Source of the DNA: Limnobacter sp. 130
Lineage (GTDB): Bacteria; Pseudomonadota; Gammaproteobacteria; Burkholderiales; Burkholderiaceae_B
Length of the DNA: 64,000 nt
Assembly: GCF_902506325.1 (NCBI RefSeq)
Contig: NZ_LR732328.1
Span: forward strand, 124,001 to 188,000
Reading direction: 5' to 3'
Numbering within the stretch: position 1 is the first letter of the stretch; each line of letters starts with the position of its first letter. The notes below the pieces were generated by a model, which was given only the letters and a program-made list of their open reading frames with translations, was not told the origin of the DNA and ran no database searches. Both the position numbers and the translations under genes were made by a program. Shown piece after piece: positions 1 to 8,120 of this stretch.

Positions 1-354
1 GGTGGAAATACTCTCTAGAGCGCTGCCATGGCTGTTGTTGCTGCGAAGGCGAACCTCGACAATGACAGCGGTGTGGTCTTGCGCCATGATCAAATCGATT
101 TCGCCGCATCGGCAACGGTGGTTTCTGCTTACCAGCGTTAATCCGTTCTGTTCCAGCATGCGGAGTGCCTGGGTTTCCGCCAGTTGCCCTGCCTCGAGCA
201 AGGCAAGTTTGCGCGTGGGCGGTGTGGTTTTGATCGCCTCAGGTTTTTCTTTGGCTGCAAGCCATGGAATTTTGGCTTTTGGTGATCGGCATTTGCGCCC
301 AGCCCATGGAATGCCGGACAATTCAGGAACTTTGGATTTGGATTTGAACGCCAT
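1..354 (-). CDS. yraN: YraN/UPF0102 family nuclease-fold protein (partial, C-terminus outside window)
   Basis: The reverse strand is open from an ATG at 354 to the window edge (118 codons, no stop), so the C-terminus is missing. Residues about 80-105 carry the family signature: an RNHRCRCGEIDLIM stretch followed by a VEVRLRS segment, which matches the GEIDLI and EVR motifs of the UPF0102 endonuclease-like fold. The first 50 or so residues are basic, Lys/Pro-rich and not conserved in the family, so the true start may lie further inside. The gene is divergent from rsmI, and the two ATG codons overlap within one CATG. That arrangement is common for this pair. The family resembles Holliday-junction-type nucleases, but its cellular role is not settled. 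Confidence 0.8.
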   Translation of the reverse strand, partial: MAFKSKSKVPELSGIPWAGRKCRSPKAKIPWLAAKEKPEAIKTTPPTRKLALLEAGQLAETQALRMLEQNGLTLVSRNHRCRCGEIDLIMAQDHTAVIVEVRLRSNNSHGSALESIST

Positions 355-1279
355 GCAGAATGCCGGTGAAGAAAATGGGGTGAAGGATGCTGTGAATTCT
401 GACGCGAGTTCAGGAACGGGGCGTGAACCTTCCCTCTATGTGGTGGCAACCCCCATCGGCAATATGGGTGATTTAAGCCTTCGGGCCCGCGCCGTATTGG
501 AGCAGGTGGATCGCATTGCAGCTGAAGACACCCGCAACACGGCCCGCATGCTGGATTCCCTGGGGATCCGGAAGCCGCTGATGGCTCACCACGCCCACAA
601 TGAACGCGAGAGCGCACAGGGCGTTTTGGCCTGTTTGCAGCGGGGCGAATCGGTGGCTTTGGTGAGCGATGCAGGCACCCCGGCTGTGTCGGATCCCGGT
701 GCGGTGGTGGTTCGCTGTGTGGCCGAGGCCGGTTTTACGGTGGTGCCGGTGCCAGGCGCCAGCAGCGTGTTGGCAGTGATTGCTGCCAGCGGGCTTGTGG
801 ATGGCCACTTTACCTTTCGTGGCTTCTTGCCCGCAAAAGGCAAGAACCGACTGGATGATTTGAAACAATGGCTGGCTTGCCCCGAACCACAGATTATTTT
901 TGAAGCACCCCATCGCGTGCTCCAATTGGTGGATGATCTTGAAGGCTTGGACATGGGGGGGCGCGACATGTGCGCTGGCCGTGAGTTGACCAAGCAATTT
1001 GAAACCTTTTACCGCGGCAGCGGTGAGTCGGTGTTTGAACAGGTGCGGCAAGACTCGAATGCCGAGCGTGGTGAGTGGGCGTGGGTAATCGCGGCAAACC
1101 CGGTTTCTGGTCAGGCGGCTGAAATTGCTCAGGCCAGTGCAGATTTGGACACTTGGCTGAAACTGTTGATGGCCGAATTGCCTTTGAAAACTGCGGTGGC
1201 GGTGGTGGTGAAGGCCACGGGATTCGCCAAGAATACTGTGTACAACAGGGCGCTGGAATTAAAAGAAGGACGGCAATAA
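353..1279 (+). CDS. rsmI: 16S rRNA (cytidine(1402)-2'-O)-methyltransferase RsmI
   Basis: RsmI methylates the ribose of C1402 in 16S rRNA using SAM. The protein begins its conserved core with YVVATPIGNMGDLSLRA and continues with AAEDTRNTARMLDSLGI, SDAGTPAVSDPG and FEAPHRV, all hallmarks of the tetrapyrrole-methylase-fold RsmI family. An open frame extends upstream to position 2, but that part overlaps yraN on the other strand and is not family-like. I chose ATG 353. In-frame GTG codons at 380 and 392 (the latter after an AAGG) are alternatives that would give the usual length of about 290 residues. The gene stands alone, with no plus-strand neighbour downstream. Confidence 0.9.
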   Translation: MQNAGEENGVKDAVNSDASSGTGREPSLYVVATPIGNMGDLSLRARAVLEQVDRIAAEDTRNTARMLDSLGIRKPLMAHHAHNERESAQGVLACLQRGESVALVSDAGTPAVSDPGAVVVRCVAEAGFTVVPVPGASSVLAVIAASGLVDGHFTFRGFLPAKGKNRLDDLKQWLACPEPQIIFEAPHRVLQLVDDLEGLDMGGRDMCAGRELTKQFETFYRGSGESVFEQVRQDSNAERGEWAWVIAANPVSGQAAEIAQASADLDTWLKLLMAELPLKTAVAVVVKATGFAKNTVYNRALELKEGRQ

Positions 1280-1303
1280 AAAGCCAGCCCGAAGGCTGGC
1301 CAA
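1278..1303 (-). terminator. Rho-independent terminator of the PGLD-repeat gene
   Basis: A 7-bp GC-rich stem (GCCAGCC/GGCTGGC) with a CGAA/TTCG tetraloop at 1283-1300. Read on the minus strand the stem is followed by TTTTTATT, so it terminates the gene ending at 1314. On the plus strand it lacks a clear T-tract after rsmI. Confidence 0.8.
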
Positions 1304-1313
1304 AACCACTGAA

Positions 1314-2078
1314 TCAGGCGGGCAGGGGCAAACCTGCTTCGGGAACTTCCAAGCCGCTGATGCTGGCGGATGCCGAAATTGGCAGGCCTTCTGGCAGGGC
1401 CAACGTCAGTGTGCCATCTTCAAAACTGATCGGGCTGGAAGGTAGGCCACCACCGGTGTCACCACCTGGCAAGCTGGGCAAGCCACCACCGAGCAGGTCG
1501 GTCAAGGAGTCCAGGCCAGGCAGGCCGTCGGTTGGAATGGGCAATGCGTCCAGACCAGGAATTGCGTCAAGGCCAGGCAATGCTGGTGCACCGGGTAGGG
1601 AAGGTGCGTCTGGCAAACCGCCAGCCAGCAAATCAGTCAACGTGTCCAGGCTGGGGGCTCCATCGGTTGGTACTGGTAGCGCGTCCAAACCAGGAATGGC
1701 ATCCAGGCCGGGAATTGCTGGTGCTTCTGGCAGGCCGCCGGCCAGCAGGTCTGTGATTGCGTCTGGGCTGGCTGGCAGCATATCCAGGCCGGGAATGGCG
1801 TCCAAACCGGGAATTGAATCCAGGCCAGGAATTGAGTCCAAGCCGGGGATGCCGGCTGGGGGTGTGGGCAGACCACCGTCAAGCAAGCCTGTCAGTGAGT
1901 CCAGGCCAGGCAGGCCGTCTGTTGGAATGGGCAATGCGTCCAAACCAGGAATGGCGTCCATGCCAGGTAGTTCGGGGGCGGCTGGCAATGCGCCAGCAAA
2001 GGTGTCCAATGCGCCGGCAAGGATTTCGCCAGCTACCGGTACGGCGCTTACGCCGCTCTTCAATTCGTCTAGGGCCAT
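1314..2078 (-). CDS. Low-complexity PGLD-repeat protein of unknown function
   Basis: I do not recognise this 254-residue protein. After a short N-terminal region (MALDELKSGVSAVPVAGEIL) most of the chain is built from the tetrapeptide PGLD (11 copies, plus one PGMD), usually as A/S-I-PGLD-A/S-I/L. A longer unit of roughly 35-45 residues (PGLDALPIPTDGLPGLDSLT, then DLLAGGLP) recurs about three times. It is rich in Gly, Pro, Leu and Asp, with no Cys, no signal peptide and no membrane segment. The C-terminus (ISFEDGTLTLALPEGLP) looks like beta-strand. The start is supported by GGAG six bases upstream. A terminator follows it and a large hairpin precedes it, so it looks like a monocistronic, expressed gene. 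A plus-strand ORF over the same bases is a shadow. Confidence 0.65.
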   Translation of the reverse strand: MALDELKSGVSAVPVAGEILAGALDTFAGALPAAPELPGMDAIPGLDALPIPTDGLPGLDSLTGLLDGGLPTPPAGIPGLDSIPGLDSIPGLDAIPGLDMLPASPDAITDLLAGGLPEAPAIPGLDAIPGLDALPVPTDGAPSLDTLTDLLAGGLPDAPSLPGAPALPGLDAIPGLDALPIPTDGLPGLDSLTDLLGGGLPSLPGGDTGGGLPSSPISFEDGTLTLALPEGLPISASASISGLEVPEAGLPLPA

Positions 2079-2108
2079 GCTTTCTCCGTCATTTGAAATG
2101 ATTAAAAA

Positions 2109-2155
2109 TTGTTATTAGTTTTTGTAGGCAATCTGCGTTGCCTGCGTAATAACAA
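2109..2155. promoter_or_regulatory. Nested inverted repeat upstream of the PGLD-repeat gene
   Basis: TTGTTATTA at 2109-2117 pairs perfectly with TAATAACAA at 2147-2155. Inside it, AGGCAA (2126-2131) pairs with TTGCCT (2138-2143). It lies about 30 bp upstream of the start codon at 2078, in a position suited to an operator or a 5-prime UTR hairpin. A palindromic TGATTAATCA follows at about 2164-2173. The function is unknown. Confidence 0.5.
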
Positions 2156-2344
2156 CAGAGATTGATTAATCATCGCAATTCGCACATTACTTACAAAAGA
2201 TGAGTAAAAGACTCACTAGTTACGAGGTTTTGTTGGGTAAGTTGATGATTTTTAATGAAAAAGTAAACAGTGAAATATTTATGGCAGAAAATTGATGACA
2301 AAACTGTGATGGCGGGGGATTTATGTCACCTGAATGGTGACTTT

Positions 2345-2830
2345 TGATTTGAACTTGAAGGGTCACTGTTGCGGTTATTTGCCAACTCGGCGTGAGTTAC
2401 TTGTGCCGCACTGAAAACCGCTTGATCCCTTTTTGAATTTATTCTTGCTCACCGAGCTCGGCAAAAGGGCGGGCCGAGTCTCGGTGTCGGCTTGAAGCCG
2501 AACGCTTCTAATAAACTCAAACGGGGCGGTTTTCTTGAAGTGCGGCCCAAGCAATCCCACTGCCGAGTTGGCTTAAACCGGCGCTTGCGATTCTCCATCA
2601 CCCCGTGCAGCTCACCGCTGGGTTCAACGCCCAATCGGCGGCGGTGTTTCGATCGCCTCGCCTTCAAGAAAACCTGCCTTTGCGTGCCGAGCAGGGCCGG
2701 TGTCGCCCAGTATGGGCGACAGAGAACGAGCCCGACTCGCATTTTAGGAGGGGCGTTCTCAGGCATCGTGAGGCTCAGCAAGGGGAGTACAGGTTTTCAG
2801 GCGAGAGATCGGAACCCAAGCTGACTGGGC
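2345..2830. repeat. Mosaic intergenic repeat, copy A
   Basis: This block fills most of the 840-bp gap between the PGLD gene and dksA. Bases 2413-2678 match 10061-10326 (copy B) over 266 bp with only a few differences. Bases from about 2560 to 2830 match copy C (about 45550-45828), including the closing GTACAGGTTTTCAGGCGAGAGAT. The leading 68 bp (GAACTTGAAGG... to GCCGCACT) also match copies B and C more loosely. It contains short ORFs in both directions that recur with the repeat, and I regard them as non-coding. The stretch from 2156 to 2344 is AT-rich, with a short hairpin at 2325-2341 and no gene. Confidence 0.9.
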
Positions 2831-2854
2831 AAGACAATCCAGCTGTTGGAGACG

Positions 2855-2890
2855 TAAAAAAAGCACGCGAACTCAAGTTCAACGTGCTTC
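2855..2890 (-). terminator. Rho-independent terminator of dksA
   Basis: GCACG (2863-2867) pairs with CGTGC (2883-2887), with an inner GAAC/GTTC stem. On the minus strand the hairpin is followed by seven T residues. It lies 29 bp beyond the dksA stop codon. Confidence 0.8.
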
Positions 2891-2918
2891 TTTGCATCAA
2901 CAGCGCAATTCGAGGGAT

Positions 2919-3344
2919 TTAATCCCCGTACATACGCTGCTTCAATTCCCGGCGTTGCTGTGCTTCAAGCGACAGCGTGGCTGTTGGGCGTGCCAGCAAA
3001 CGGGCCACGCCAATGGGGTCGCCTGTTTCTTCACACCAGCCATATTCGCCAGCGTCAATCTTTTGAATCGATTGCTGAATTTTCTTCAGCAGTTTGCGTT
3101 CGCGATCACGTGTTCGAAGTTCAAGCGCATGCTCTTCTTCGATCGTTGCACGGTCAGCAGGGTCGGGCACCACCACGGTCTCGCGCAAATGCTCGGTGGT
3201 TTCACCTGCATTGGCCAGCAATTCTTTTTCCATTTCCTGCAAACGCTGGCGGAAAAAGGCAAGCTGCACCTCGTTCATGTAATCGTTTTCTTTCATCGCG
3301 AGCAATTGTTTCTCGTTGATGACGGGCGTCTTTTCAGTGGTCAT
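2919..3344 (-). CDS. dksA: DksA-family RNA polymerase-binding factor with a single zinc-site cysteine
   Basis: DksA binds the RNA polymerase secondary channel and, with ppGpp, adjusts rRNA and amino-acid promoters. This 141-residue protein has the coiled coil with the acidic tip motif DxxDxA (DPADRA, residues 61-66) and the C-terminal GVARLLARPTATL signature. The classical four-cysteine zinc finger is reduced to one Cys (C104, WCEET). The second position of that CxxC is Thr, and the distal pair is replaced by Leu/Ala. This is the zinc-independent type known from DksA2-like proteins. AGAGG lies upstream of the start. The gene follows cobW by 52 bp on the same strand, with a possible own promoter in that gap, and ends in a strong terminator. 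Confidence 0.92.
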   Translation of the reverse strand: MTTEKTPVINEKQLLAMKENDYMNEVQLAFFRQRLQEMEKELLANAGETTEHLRETVVVPDPADRATIEEEHALELRTRDRERKLLKKIQQSIQKIDAGEYGWCEETGDPIGVARLLARPTATLSLEAQQRRELKQRMYGD

Positions 3345-3379
3345 AGCACAGCCTCTAGTCCTTTGGTTTTTTATTGACT

Positions 3380-3393
3380 ATATACCAGTATAT
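3380..3393. promoter_or_regulatory. AT-rich palindrome in the cobW-dksA gap
   Basis: ATATAC-CA-GTATAT, a perfect 6-2-6 inverted repeat about 36 bp upstream of the dksA start codon. On the minus strand it contains TATACT and TATATA sequences that could act as a -10 element. Whether it is a promoter, an operator or chance AT-richness cannot be told from sequence alone. Confidence 0.3.
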
Positions 3394-3396
3394 CCG

Positions 3397-4386
3397 CTAT
3401 CGGGCTAGACAAAGCTCTAACCCTTGGGTGATAAATTCCTTGGGGAGTTTACGCCCAATAAATACAATTTTGCTTTCTTTTTTCTCAGCGTTGTCCCATT
3501 TTCTGCCCCAGTCCAGTCCCATGAGCATGTGAACGCCCTGAAACAAGGCTCTGCGGTCGCTGGCCTTGATGTTCAAAATGCCTTTGTAACGCAGCATGTC
3601 AGGCCCGTAAACCTGAGTAACCGAGCCCATGAATTCTTCGAATTTCTGACCATCAAAGGGCTTGGTACTTTTGAACACAAAGCTTTGAATTTCATCGTTG
3701 TGGGTGTGTTTGTCTTCGTCGAGAAAGTCGGGTGCAATGTCCAGAATGGAGTTCAGGTTGAAGCCCCGCACATCCAGTAGTTTGTCGATGGGGGCCACGC
3801 CAAACTCGGAAATCATCATTTCGGCACGCGCGTTCATTTTAACCAGGCGACGTTTCAAAGCGGTGACTTCGTCTTCCTCGCACAAGTCGGTTTTGGACAA
3901 AAGGATTCGATCTGCAAAACCCACTTGTTGCTGAATCTCGCGGTGTTCATCCAGTTGTTGCATGCCGTGTTTGGCATCCACCACGGTAATGACTGCGTCC
4001 AGAATAAAACTTTCAGCCACCAGGTCATCGACAAAGAAGGTTTGTGCCACGGGGCCGGGGTCGGCCATGCCCGTGGTTTCAATGACCACGCGGTCGAATT
4101 TCAGCTCGCCGGCAAGGCGTTTGGCTGCCATTTCACCCAGAATACGCACCAGGTCGCCGCGCACCGTGCAGCACAAGCAACCGTTGTTCATTTCAACAAT
4201 GTTTTCCTGCTCGTCTTGCATCAACAGGTCATTGTCGACGCCTTCTTCGCCGAATTCGTTTTCAATCACGGCGATTTTCATGCCGTGGTTTTCTTTCAGA
4301 ATGCGGTTTAGAAGGGTGGTTTTTCCACTGCCCAGAAAGCCGGTAAGAATGGTGACTGGGATCATGTTGTGGGCTGCTTTGTTCAT
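3397..4386 (-). CDS. CobW/COG0523-family GTP-dependent metallochaperone
   Basis: This 329-residue G3E GTPase has a P-loop GFLGSGKTT near the N-terminus, the switch sequence IENEFGEEGVDNDLL, and the metal-binding CxCC motif (NNGCLCCTVRGDL). The C-terminal half is the CobW_C domain. COG0523 proteins move zinc or other metals into target proteins in the cytoplasm. Adjacency to a zinc-independent DksA suggests zinc homeostasis, which is inference from context. The start is either ATG 4386 or the internal ATG at 4365, which begins directly at MIPVTILTGF; neither has a strong ribosome-binding site. No cobalamin genes are nearby, so a cobalt role is not supported. Confidence 0.88.
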   Translation of the reverse strand: MNKAAHNMIPVTILTGFLGSGKTTLLNRILKENHGMKIAVIENEFGEEGVDNDLLMQDEQENIVEMNNGCLCCTVRGDLVRILGEMAAKRLAGELKFDRVVIETTGMADPGPVAQTFFVDDLVAESFILDAVITVVDAKHGMQQLDEHREIQQQVGFADRILLSKTDLCEEDEVTALKRRLVKMNARAEMMISEFGVAPIDKLLDVRGFNLNSILDIAPDFLDEDKHTHNDEIQSFVFKSTKPFDGQKFEEFMGSVTQVYGPDMLRYKGILNIKASDRRALFQGVHMLMGLDWGRKWDNAEKKESKIVFIGRKLPKEFITQGLELCLAR

Positions 4387-4462
4387 GGTGCTGTGTGCTG
4401 CAAAAATTGGGTCAACAATGGAAATGGGGTTGCTTGTGCAAATTTAAAGGGCTGGCTGTCGA

Positions 4463-5485
4463 TTAAACCGCCTGAAACGTCCACACGCCCTCAACCGCCG
4501 AGCGCTTCACCAAACCTTTGTACCACAGGTAATGCAGGTGGGCGATGGCCTCGCCCATGGCAAAGCTCATTTGATGGCCATCCATCTCCCGCCTGAACAA
4601 TATGCTGATGGCTTGGCGGGCGGTGAGTGGTTTTTCTTTCAAAGCCTCAAGCAGTTCGCTTAAGCGGTGCTCGTGGTGGCGCAGCAGTTGCGCACAACGG
4701 TCGTGGACACCCTTAAAAGGCACGCCATGCGAAGGCAGTACGGTGAGGCTGTTGGGCAATTGGGCCATGCTTTGCACCGATTTTAAAAACAGCAGCAGTG
4801 GGTTGCCTTCGGGTTCAATGCCATACACGCTGACATTGGTTGAAATGGTGGGCAGCAGCATGTCGCCGCTGATCATCAAGTCCAGGCTTTTGCACACCAG
4901 GGCAATGTGTTCAGGGCTGTGACCAAAACCCGCGTGGCATTGCCACACATGGCCGCCAATGGTGATTTCGTCGCCATGTTGAATGCGTTGGTAATTCAGG
5001 GGTGGTTCAGGCACCAGCCTTGAAAACATGCCGCCGCGTGCTTCCAGGGTTTCGTCGGCTTTTTTCTCGTTCACCAGACCATGGCTGGCCATGAAGGTAC
5101 CCAGGGTGTTGCCGTCAAAGCCAGGCAGGTTGGCACACAAGCCCCGCGCCATGAAGTATTCGCCAGTGGACATGTGCACATGCACCCCGTGGCGGCGCGC
5201 CAGGGGGCCAGCCATGCCAATGTGGTCGGGGTGGGCATGGGTGCAAATGATTCGACCCAAGGGTTTGCGCACAAACTGGGTTTGTTCGATTTCTTCCCAC
5301 ATGGCGGCAACGTCGGGCAAACCTGCCCCGCAATCCACCAGTGTGTATTGGTTTTCTTCCTCGATCAGCCACACATTGATGTGGTCGAGCGCAAAGGGCA
5401 ATGGCAAACGCAGCCAGAGTACGCCGGGTGCTACCGGGGTTGGCTGGCCCAAAACGGGCGGTTCAAACAAACGTTCAATTCCCAT
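4463..5485 (-). CDS. Metallo-beta-lactamase-fold hydrolase (LACTB2-like architecture)
   Basis: A 340-residue cytoplasmic protein with the MBL metal-binding motif THAHPDHIG at about residues 82-90, further metal ligands in GHSPEHIAL and SGDML, and a C-terminal winged-helix-like segment (about residues 270-335, ending VKRSAVEGVWTFQAV). MBL domain plus C-terminal helix-turn-helix is the layout of the LACTB2/YflN-like branch, whose substrates vary (thioesters, RNA, lactones). It is divergent from liuA across 95 bp, which might hint at an acyl-CoA or acyl-thioester role, but the actual substrate is unknown. No signal peptide is visible. Confidence 0.82.
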   Translation of the reverse strand: MGIERLFEPPVLGQPTPVAPGVLWLRLPLPFALDHINVWLIEEENQYTLVDCGAGLPDVAAMWEEIEQTQFVRKPLGRIICTHAHPDHIGMAGPLARRHGVHVHMSTGEYFMARGLCANLPGFDGNTLGTFMASHGLVNEKKADETLEARGGMFSRLVPEPPLNYQRIQHGDEITIGGHVWQCHAGFGHSPEHIALVCKSLDLMISGDMLLPTISTNVSVYGIEPEGNPLLLFLKSVQSMAQLPNSLTVLPSHGVPFKGVHDRCAQLLRHHEHRLSELLEALKEKPLTARQAISILFRREMDGHQMSFAMGEAIAHLHYLWYKGLVKRSAVEGVWTFQAV

Positions 5486-5580
5486 GTGTTTTCTGGTGAC
5501 TTTTCAGTCATTTGTGTGGGTGAAGGGGCTGATTGTAGGGCATCATTTCGGAAAAGCATAACTTCTGCGGAGACTTTGAT

Positions 5581-6762
5581 ATGTTGAATTTGCCAGGACT
5601 TCAGTTTGATCTTGGAGAGGACATCGACGCCTTGCGCGATGCAGTACAAACTTTTGCCCAAGCTGAAATTGCCCCATTGGCTGCAGAAATGGACAAAACC
5701 GACCAATTTCCCATGCATTTGTGGCGAAAAATGGGCGATATGGGACTGTTGGGTTTGACCGTTGAGGAAGAGCTGGGCGGCAGTGGCTTGGGTTATTTGG
5801 CCCACATGGTGGCCATGGAAGAAATTTCGCGCGCCAGTGCCTCGGTGGCATTAAGCTACGGCGCGCACTCCAACCTGTGTGTGAACCAGATTCGCCGCAA
5901 CGGCAGCGACTGGCAGCGCAAAACCTTTTTGCCCAAACTGATTTCCGGTGAACACATTGGTGCGTTGGCCATGAGCGAACCGGGTGCGGGGTCGGATGTG
6001 GTGAGCATGCAGTTGCGTGCCGACAAAAAGGGCGACAAGTATGTGCTGAATGGCAACAAAATGTGGATCACCAATGGCCCCGATGCCGATGTGCTGGTGG
6101 TGTATGCCAAAACTGATCTGGCCGCCGGGCCACACGGTATTACAGCCTTTTTGATCGAAAAAGGATTCAAGGGTTTTTCGATTGCGCAAAAACTGGACAA
6201 GCTGGGCATGCGCGGCAGCCACACCGGCGAGCTGGTGTTCGAGGACTGTGAAGTACCCGAAACCCATGTGCTGGGCAAAGTGGGTCGTGGTGTGAATGTG
6301 CTGATGAGCGGGCTTGATTTCGAGCGTGCAGTGCTCAGCGGAGGCCCGTTGGGCATCATGGCGGCGGCCATGGATGTGGTGGTGCCGTATGTGCACGACC
6401 GCAAGCAGTTTGGTCAAAGCATTGGTGAGTTTCAACTGATTCAGGGCAAGCTCGCTGACATGTATTCAGTCATGATGGCCACGCGTGCTTACGTGTACCA
6501 AGTGGGCAAAGCCTGTGACAAGGCCACGCCTGAAACCGTGCGCAGGCTGCGCAAAGACTGTGCAGGTGCCATTTTGTTCTCAGCGGAAAAAGCCACCTGG
6601 ATGGCGGGTGAGTCGATCCAGATTCTGGGCGGCAACGGCTACATCAACGAGTACCCGTGCGGGCGTTTGTGGCGCGACGCCAAGCTGTATGAAATTGGCG
6701 CAGGCACCAGCGAAATTCGCCGCATGTTGATTGGCCGCGAATTGTTTGCTGAAACCATCTAA
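5581..6762 (+). CDS. liuA: Isovaleryl-CoA dehydrogenase
   Basis: Oxidises isovaleryl-CoA to 3-methylcrotonyl-CoA with FAD, passing electrons to ETF; first committed step of leucine and isovalerate breakdown. At 393 residues it has the usual length. Visible features are the acyl-CoA dehydrogenase signatures [11 protein letters not shown] (about 130-140) and [34 protein letters not shown]. The catalytic Glu sits in [14 protein letters not shown] (Glu248), at the position typical of isovaleryl-CoA rather than short-chain dehydrogenases. The start has GGAG eight bases upstream. The liuBCDE genes that complete the pathway begin about 8 kb further on, after unrelated genes, so liuA is not in their operon. 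Confidence 0.93.
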   Translation: MLNLPGLQFDLGEDIDALRDAVQTFAQAEIAPLAAEMDKTDQFPMHLWRKMGDMGLLGLTVEEELGGSGLGYLAHMVAMEEISRASASVALSYGAHSNLCVNQIRRNGSDWQRKTFLPKLISGEHIGALAMSEPGAGSDVVSMQLRADKKGDKYVLNGNKMWITNGPDADVLVVYAKTDLAAGPHGITAFLIEKGFKGFSIAQKLDKLGMRGSHTGELVFEDCEVPETHVLGKVGRGVNVLMSGLDFERAVLSGGPLGIMAAAMDVVVPYVHDRKQFGQSIGEFQLIQGKLADMYSVMMATRAYVYQVGKACDKATPETVRRLRKDCAGAILFSAEKATWMAGESIQILGGNGYINEYPCGRLWRDAKLYEIGAGTSEIRRMLIGRELFAETI

Positions 6763-6766
6763 ACGC

Positions 6767-7999
6767 TTATTGAAGCGGGGCAGGCCCGGCGGATTTGAAT
6801 ACCCGTTTGTCCTGCCCAATCACCACTTCACTTTCCCACAAGTAACTCAGCCTGGGGTGCGCGGTTTGCAGCACTTTCAGCGCCTCAGAATCTCCCAGCA
6901 AATGGTAGTTCATCCAGGCCAGTGAGTACTGCGCTGCAATTTCTCGCCCCCAGGTGGAGGTGGGCAGCAGTGGGTAGTTGGTGTGTTGGGCGTGGCTGGC
7001 AGCATCGGCCACAATGAAGGCGCGGTCGCTGGTCAGCTTGTCGTAAACCGGGCGCACCACGGCGGGGTTTACCGCCACGATTGGGGCAATGGGCCCATCG
7101 TGATCACCGGTTTGAATCATCACCGGAATGGGGTTGCTGTTGAACACCGATTGAATTTCACTGATTGGCGCGGCAGCCACAGCAGCCTTCAAACGCGGCT
7201 CCACTGCCTGTAAACCCATGGTGGCAATGGCGCCCATGCTGTGGCCGATTACACCAATGCGGGCGGGGTCGATAAACTCGCGCACCGGCGAATTGTTAAG
7301 CAGGTAGCTCAGTGCGTCTTGTGCTTCTTCAATGTTGTTGCCGGGGTCGCCTTGCACCTCATCATCTGATCGGCCCTGCCCGGAAAAATCAAATGCAAAC
7401 ACCAGGTACCCCGCATCGGCAAACAGCTGATGCCACCAGCGGTACATGGCGGTGTTGGTGTTCAGGCCTTCCAGCGCCAGAATAACCGGGTATTTCTGGG
7501 CGGTGGCCTGGGTTTGCCCACGTTTGGGCAACACAATTTCGCCGTGCAGGCGGGTGCCATAGCGGTTTTGAAATTCCACGGGAACCAAGGCCACCGACTT
7601 GTTGTTTTCGGGGTGACCGTACCAGTGGAATACCTGGTCGATGCGTGAACCGTCGCTGAGCTGCGCAGCCATGGCGCGAATTTGAAACTCAAGCAAGGCG
7701 GGGTCGGTGATGTCGCTCAGCGTGTAGCCCAAAGCAATCGGGTCTACAACGCCGACCAGTTGCTGACGCGGTAGCATGTCGCTGACCATGCCCAGTTGAA
7801 ACAGCACGTCGTCGCTTGGCACTGGGCTCTCAGGCGGGCTTACTGGCGGATCTTCGCCTTGAACCGAGGCGGGCCAACCAAAAGCTTCCGAGGATTGAAC
7901 GGTGTTGCGTGTTGCGCTACCAGCGCTGTTTTCACCATTGCAGGCCCATGCCAGCAGGGGCAGCAACGCCAGGCACATCAATTTCAAACGACTTCGCAT
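6767..7999 (-). CDS. Alpha/beta hydrolase, probable lipoprotein or exported
   Basis: A serine hydrolase of about 410 residues. I moved the start to ATG 7999, because AAGGAAG lies about seven bases upstream and because the protein then begins with a signal sequence (MRSRLKLMCLALLPLLAWAC). The cysteine after LLAWA makes a lipoprotein likely, although the lipobox is not perfect. The nucleophile elbow is GHSMGA. The acid may lie in GDHDGPIAP, and the histidine in DAASHAQHTNYP. The general look is that of dienelactone-hydrolase or cutinase/PAF-acetylhydrolase relatives, but I cannot assign a substrate. It ends tail to tail with liuA, 4 bp apart, so it has no operon link to it. Confidence 0.75.
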   Translation of the reverse strand: MRSRLKLMCLALLPLLAWACNGENSAGSATRNTVQSSEAFGWPASVQGEDPPVSPPESPVPSDDVLFQLGMVSDMLPRQQLVGVVDPIALGYTLSDITDPALLEFQIRAMAAQLSDGSRIDQVFHWYGHPENNKSVALVPVEFQNRYGTRLHGEIVLPKRGQTQATAQKYPVILALEGLNTNTAMYRWWHQLFADAGYLVFAFDFSGQGRSDDEVQGDPGNNIEEAQDALSYLLNNSPVREFIDPARIGVIGHSMGAIATMGLQAVEPRLKAAVAAAPISEIQSVFNSNPIPVMIQTGDHDGPIAPIVAVNPAVVRPVYDKLTSDRAFIVADAASHAQHTNYPLLPTSTWGREIAAQYSLAWMNYHLLGDSEALKVLQTAHPRLSYLWESEVVIGQDKRVFKSAGPAPLQ

Positions 8000-8120
8000 G
8001 TCAACTTCCTTGTTCAACGTCTCAATCATACTAAGTTGGCGCAGGTTTTGGATTTTCTTGGGCAAATACAGAAGGTATCTCGTAGAATCGGTGGTTCATC
8101 AATTGGAGTGAAAGCAGCTT

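Noticed and set aside
1153-2118. A 321-codon plus-strand ORF rich in Gly/Pro/Ser/Lys overlapping the PGLD gene
   Set aside because: It lies antisense to the PGLD gene, whose repeat periodicity, ribosome-binding site and terminator fit the minus strand. Its own start lies inside rsmI and it has no start signal.
2325-2341. Small hairpin GTCACC/GGTGAC followed by TTTT as a terminator
   Set aside because: Only six base pairs with a short T-run, and no gene ends just upstream on the plus strand. It may only be part of the repeat border.
2492-2824. Recurring ORFs of about 100 codons inside the three repeat copies (also 10140-10460 and 45501-45824, and antisense counterparts)
   Set aside because: They recur only because the repeats recur, they switch frame or sequence at module junctions, they are Arg/Cys/Ser-rich like shadow translations, and they have no ribosome-binding sites. 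I treat them as non-coding.
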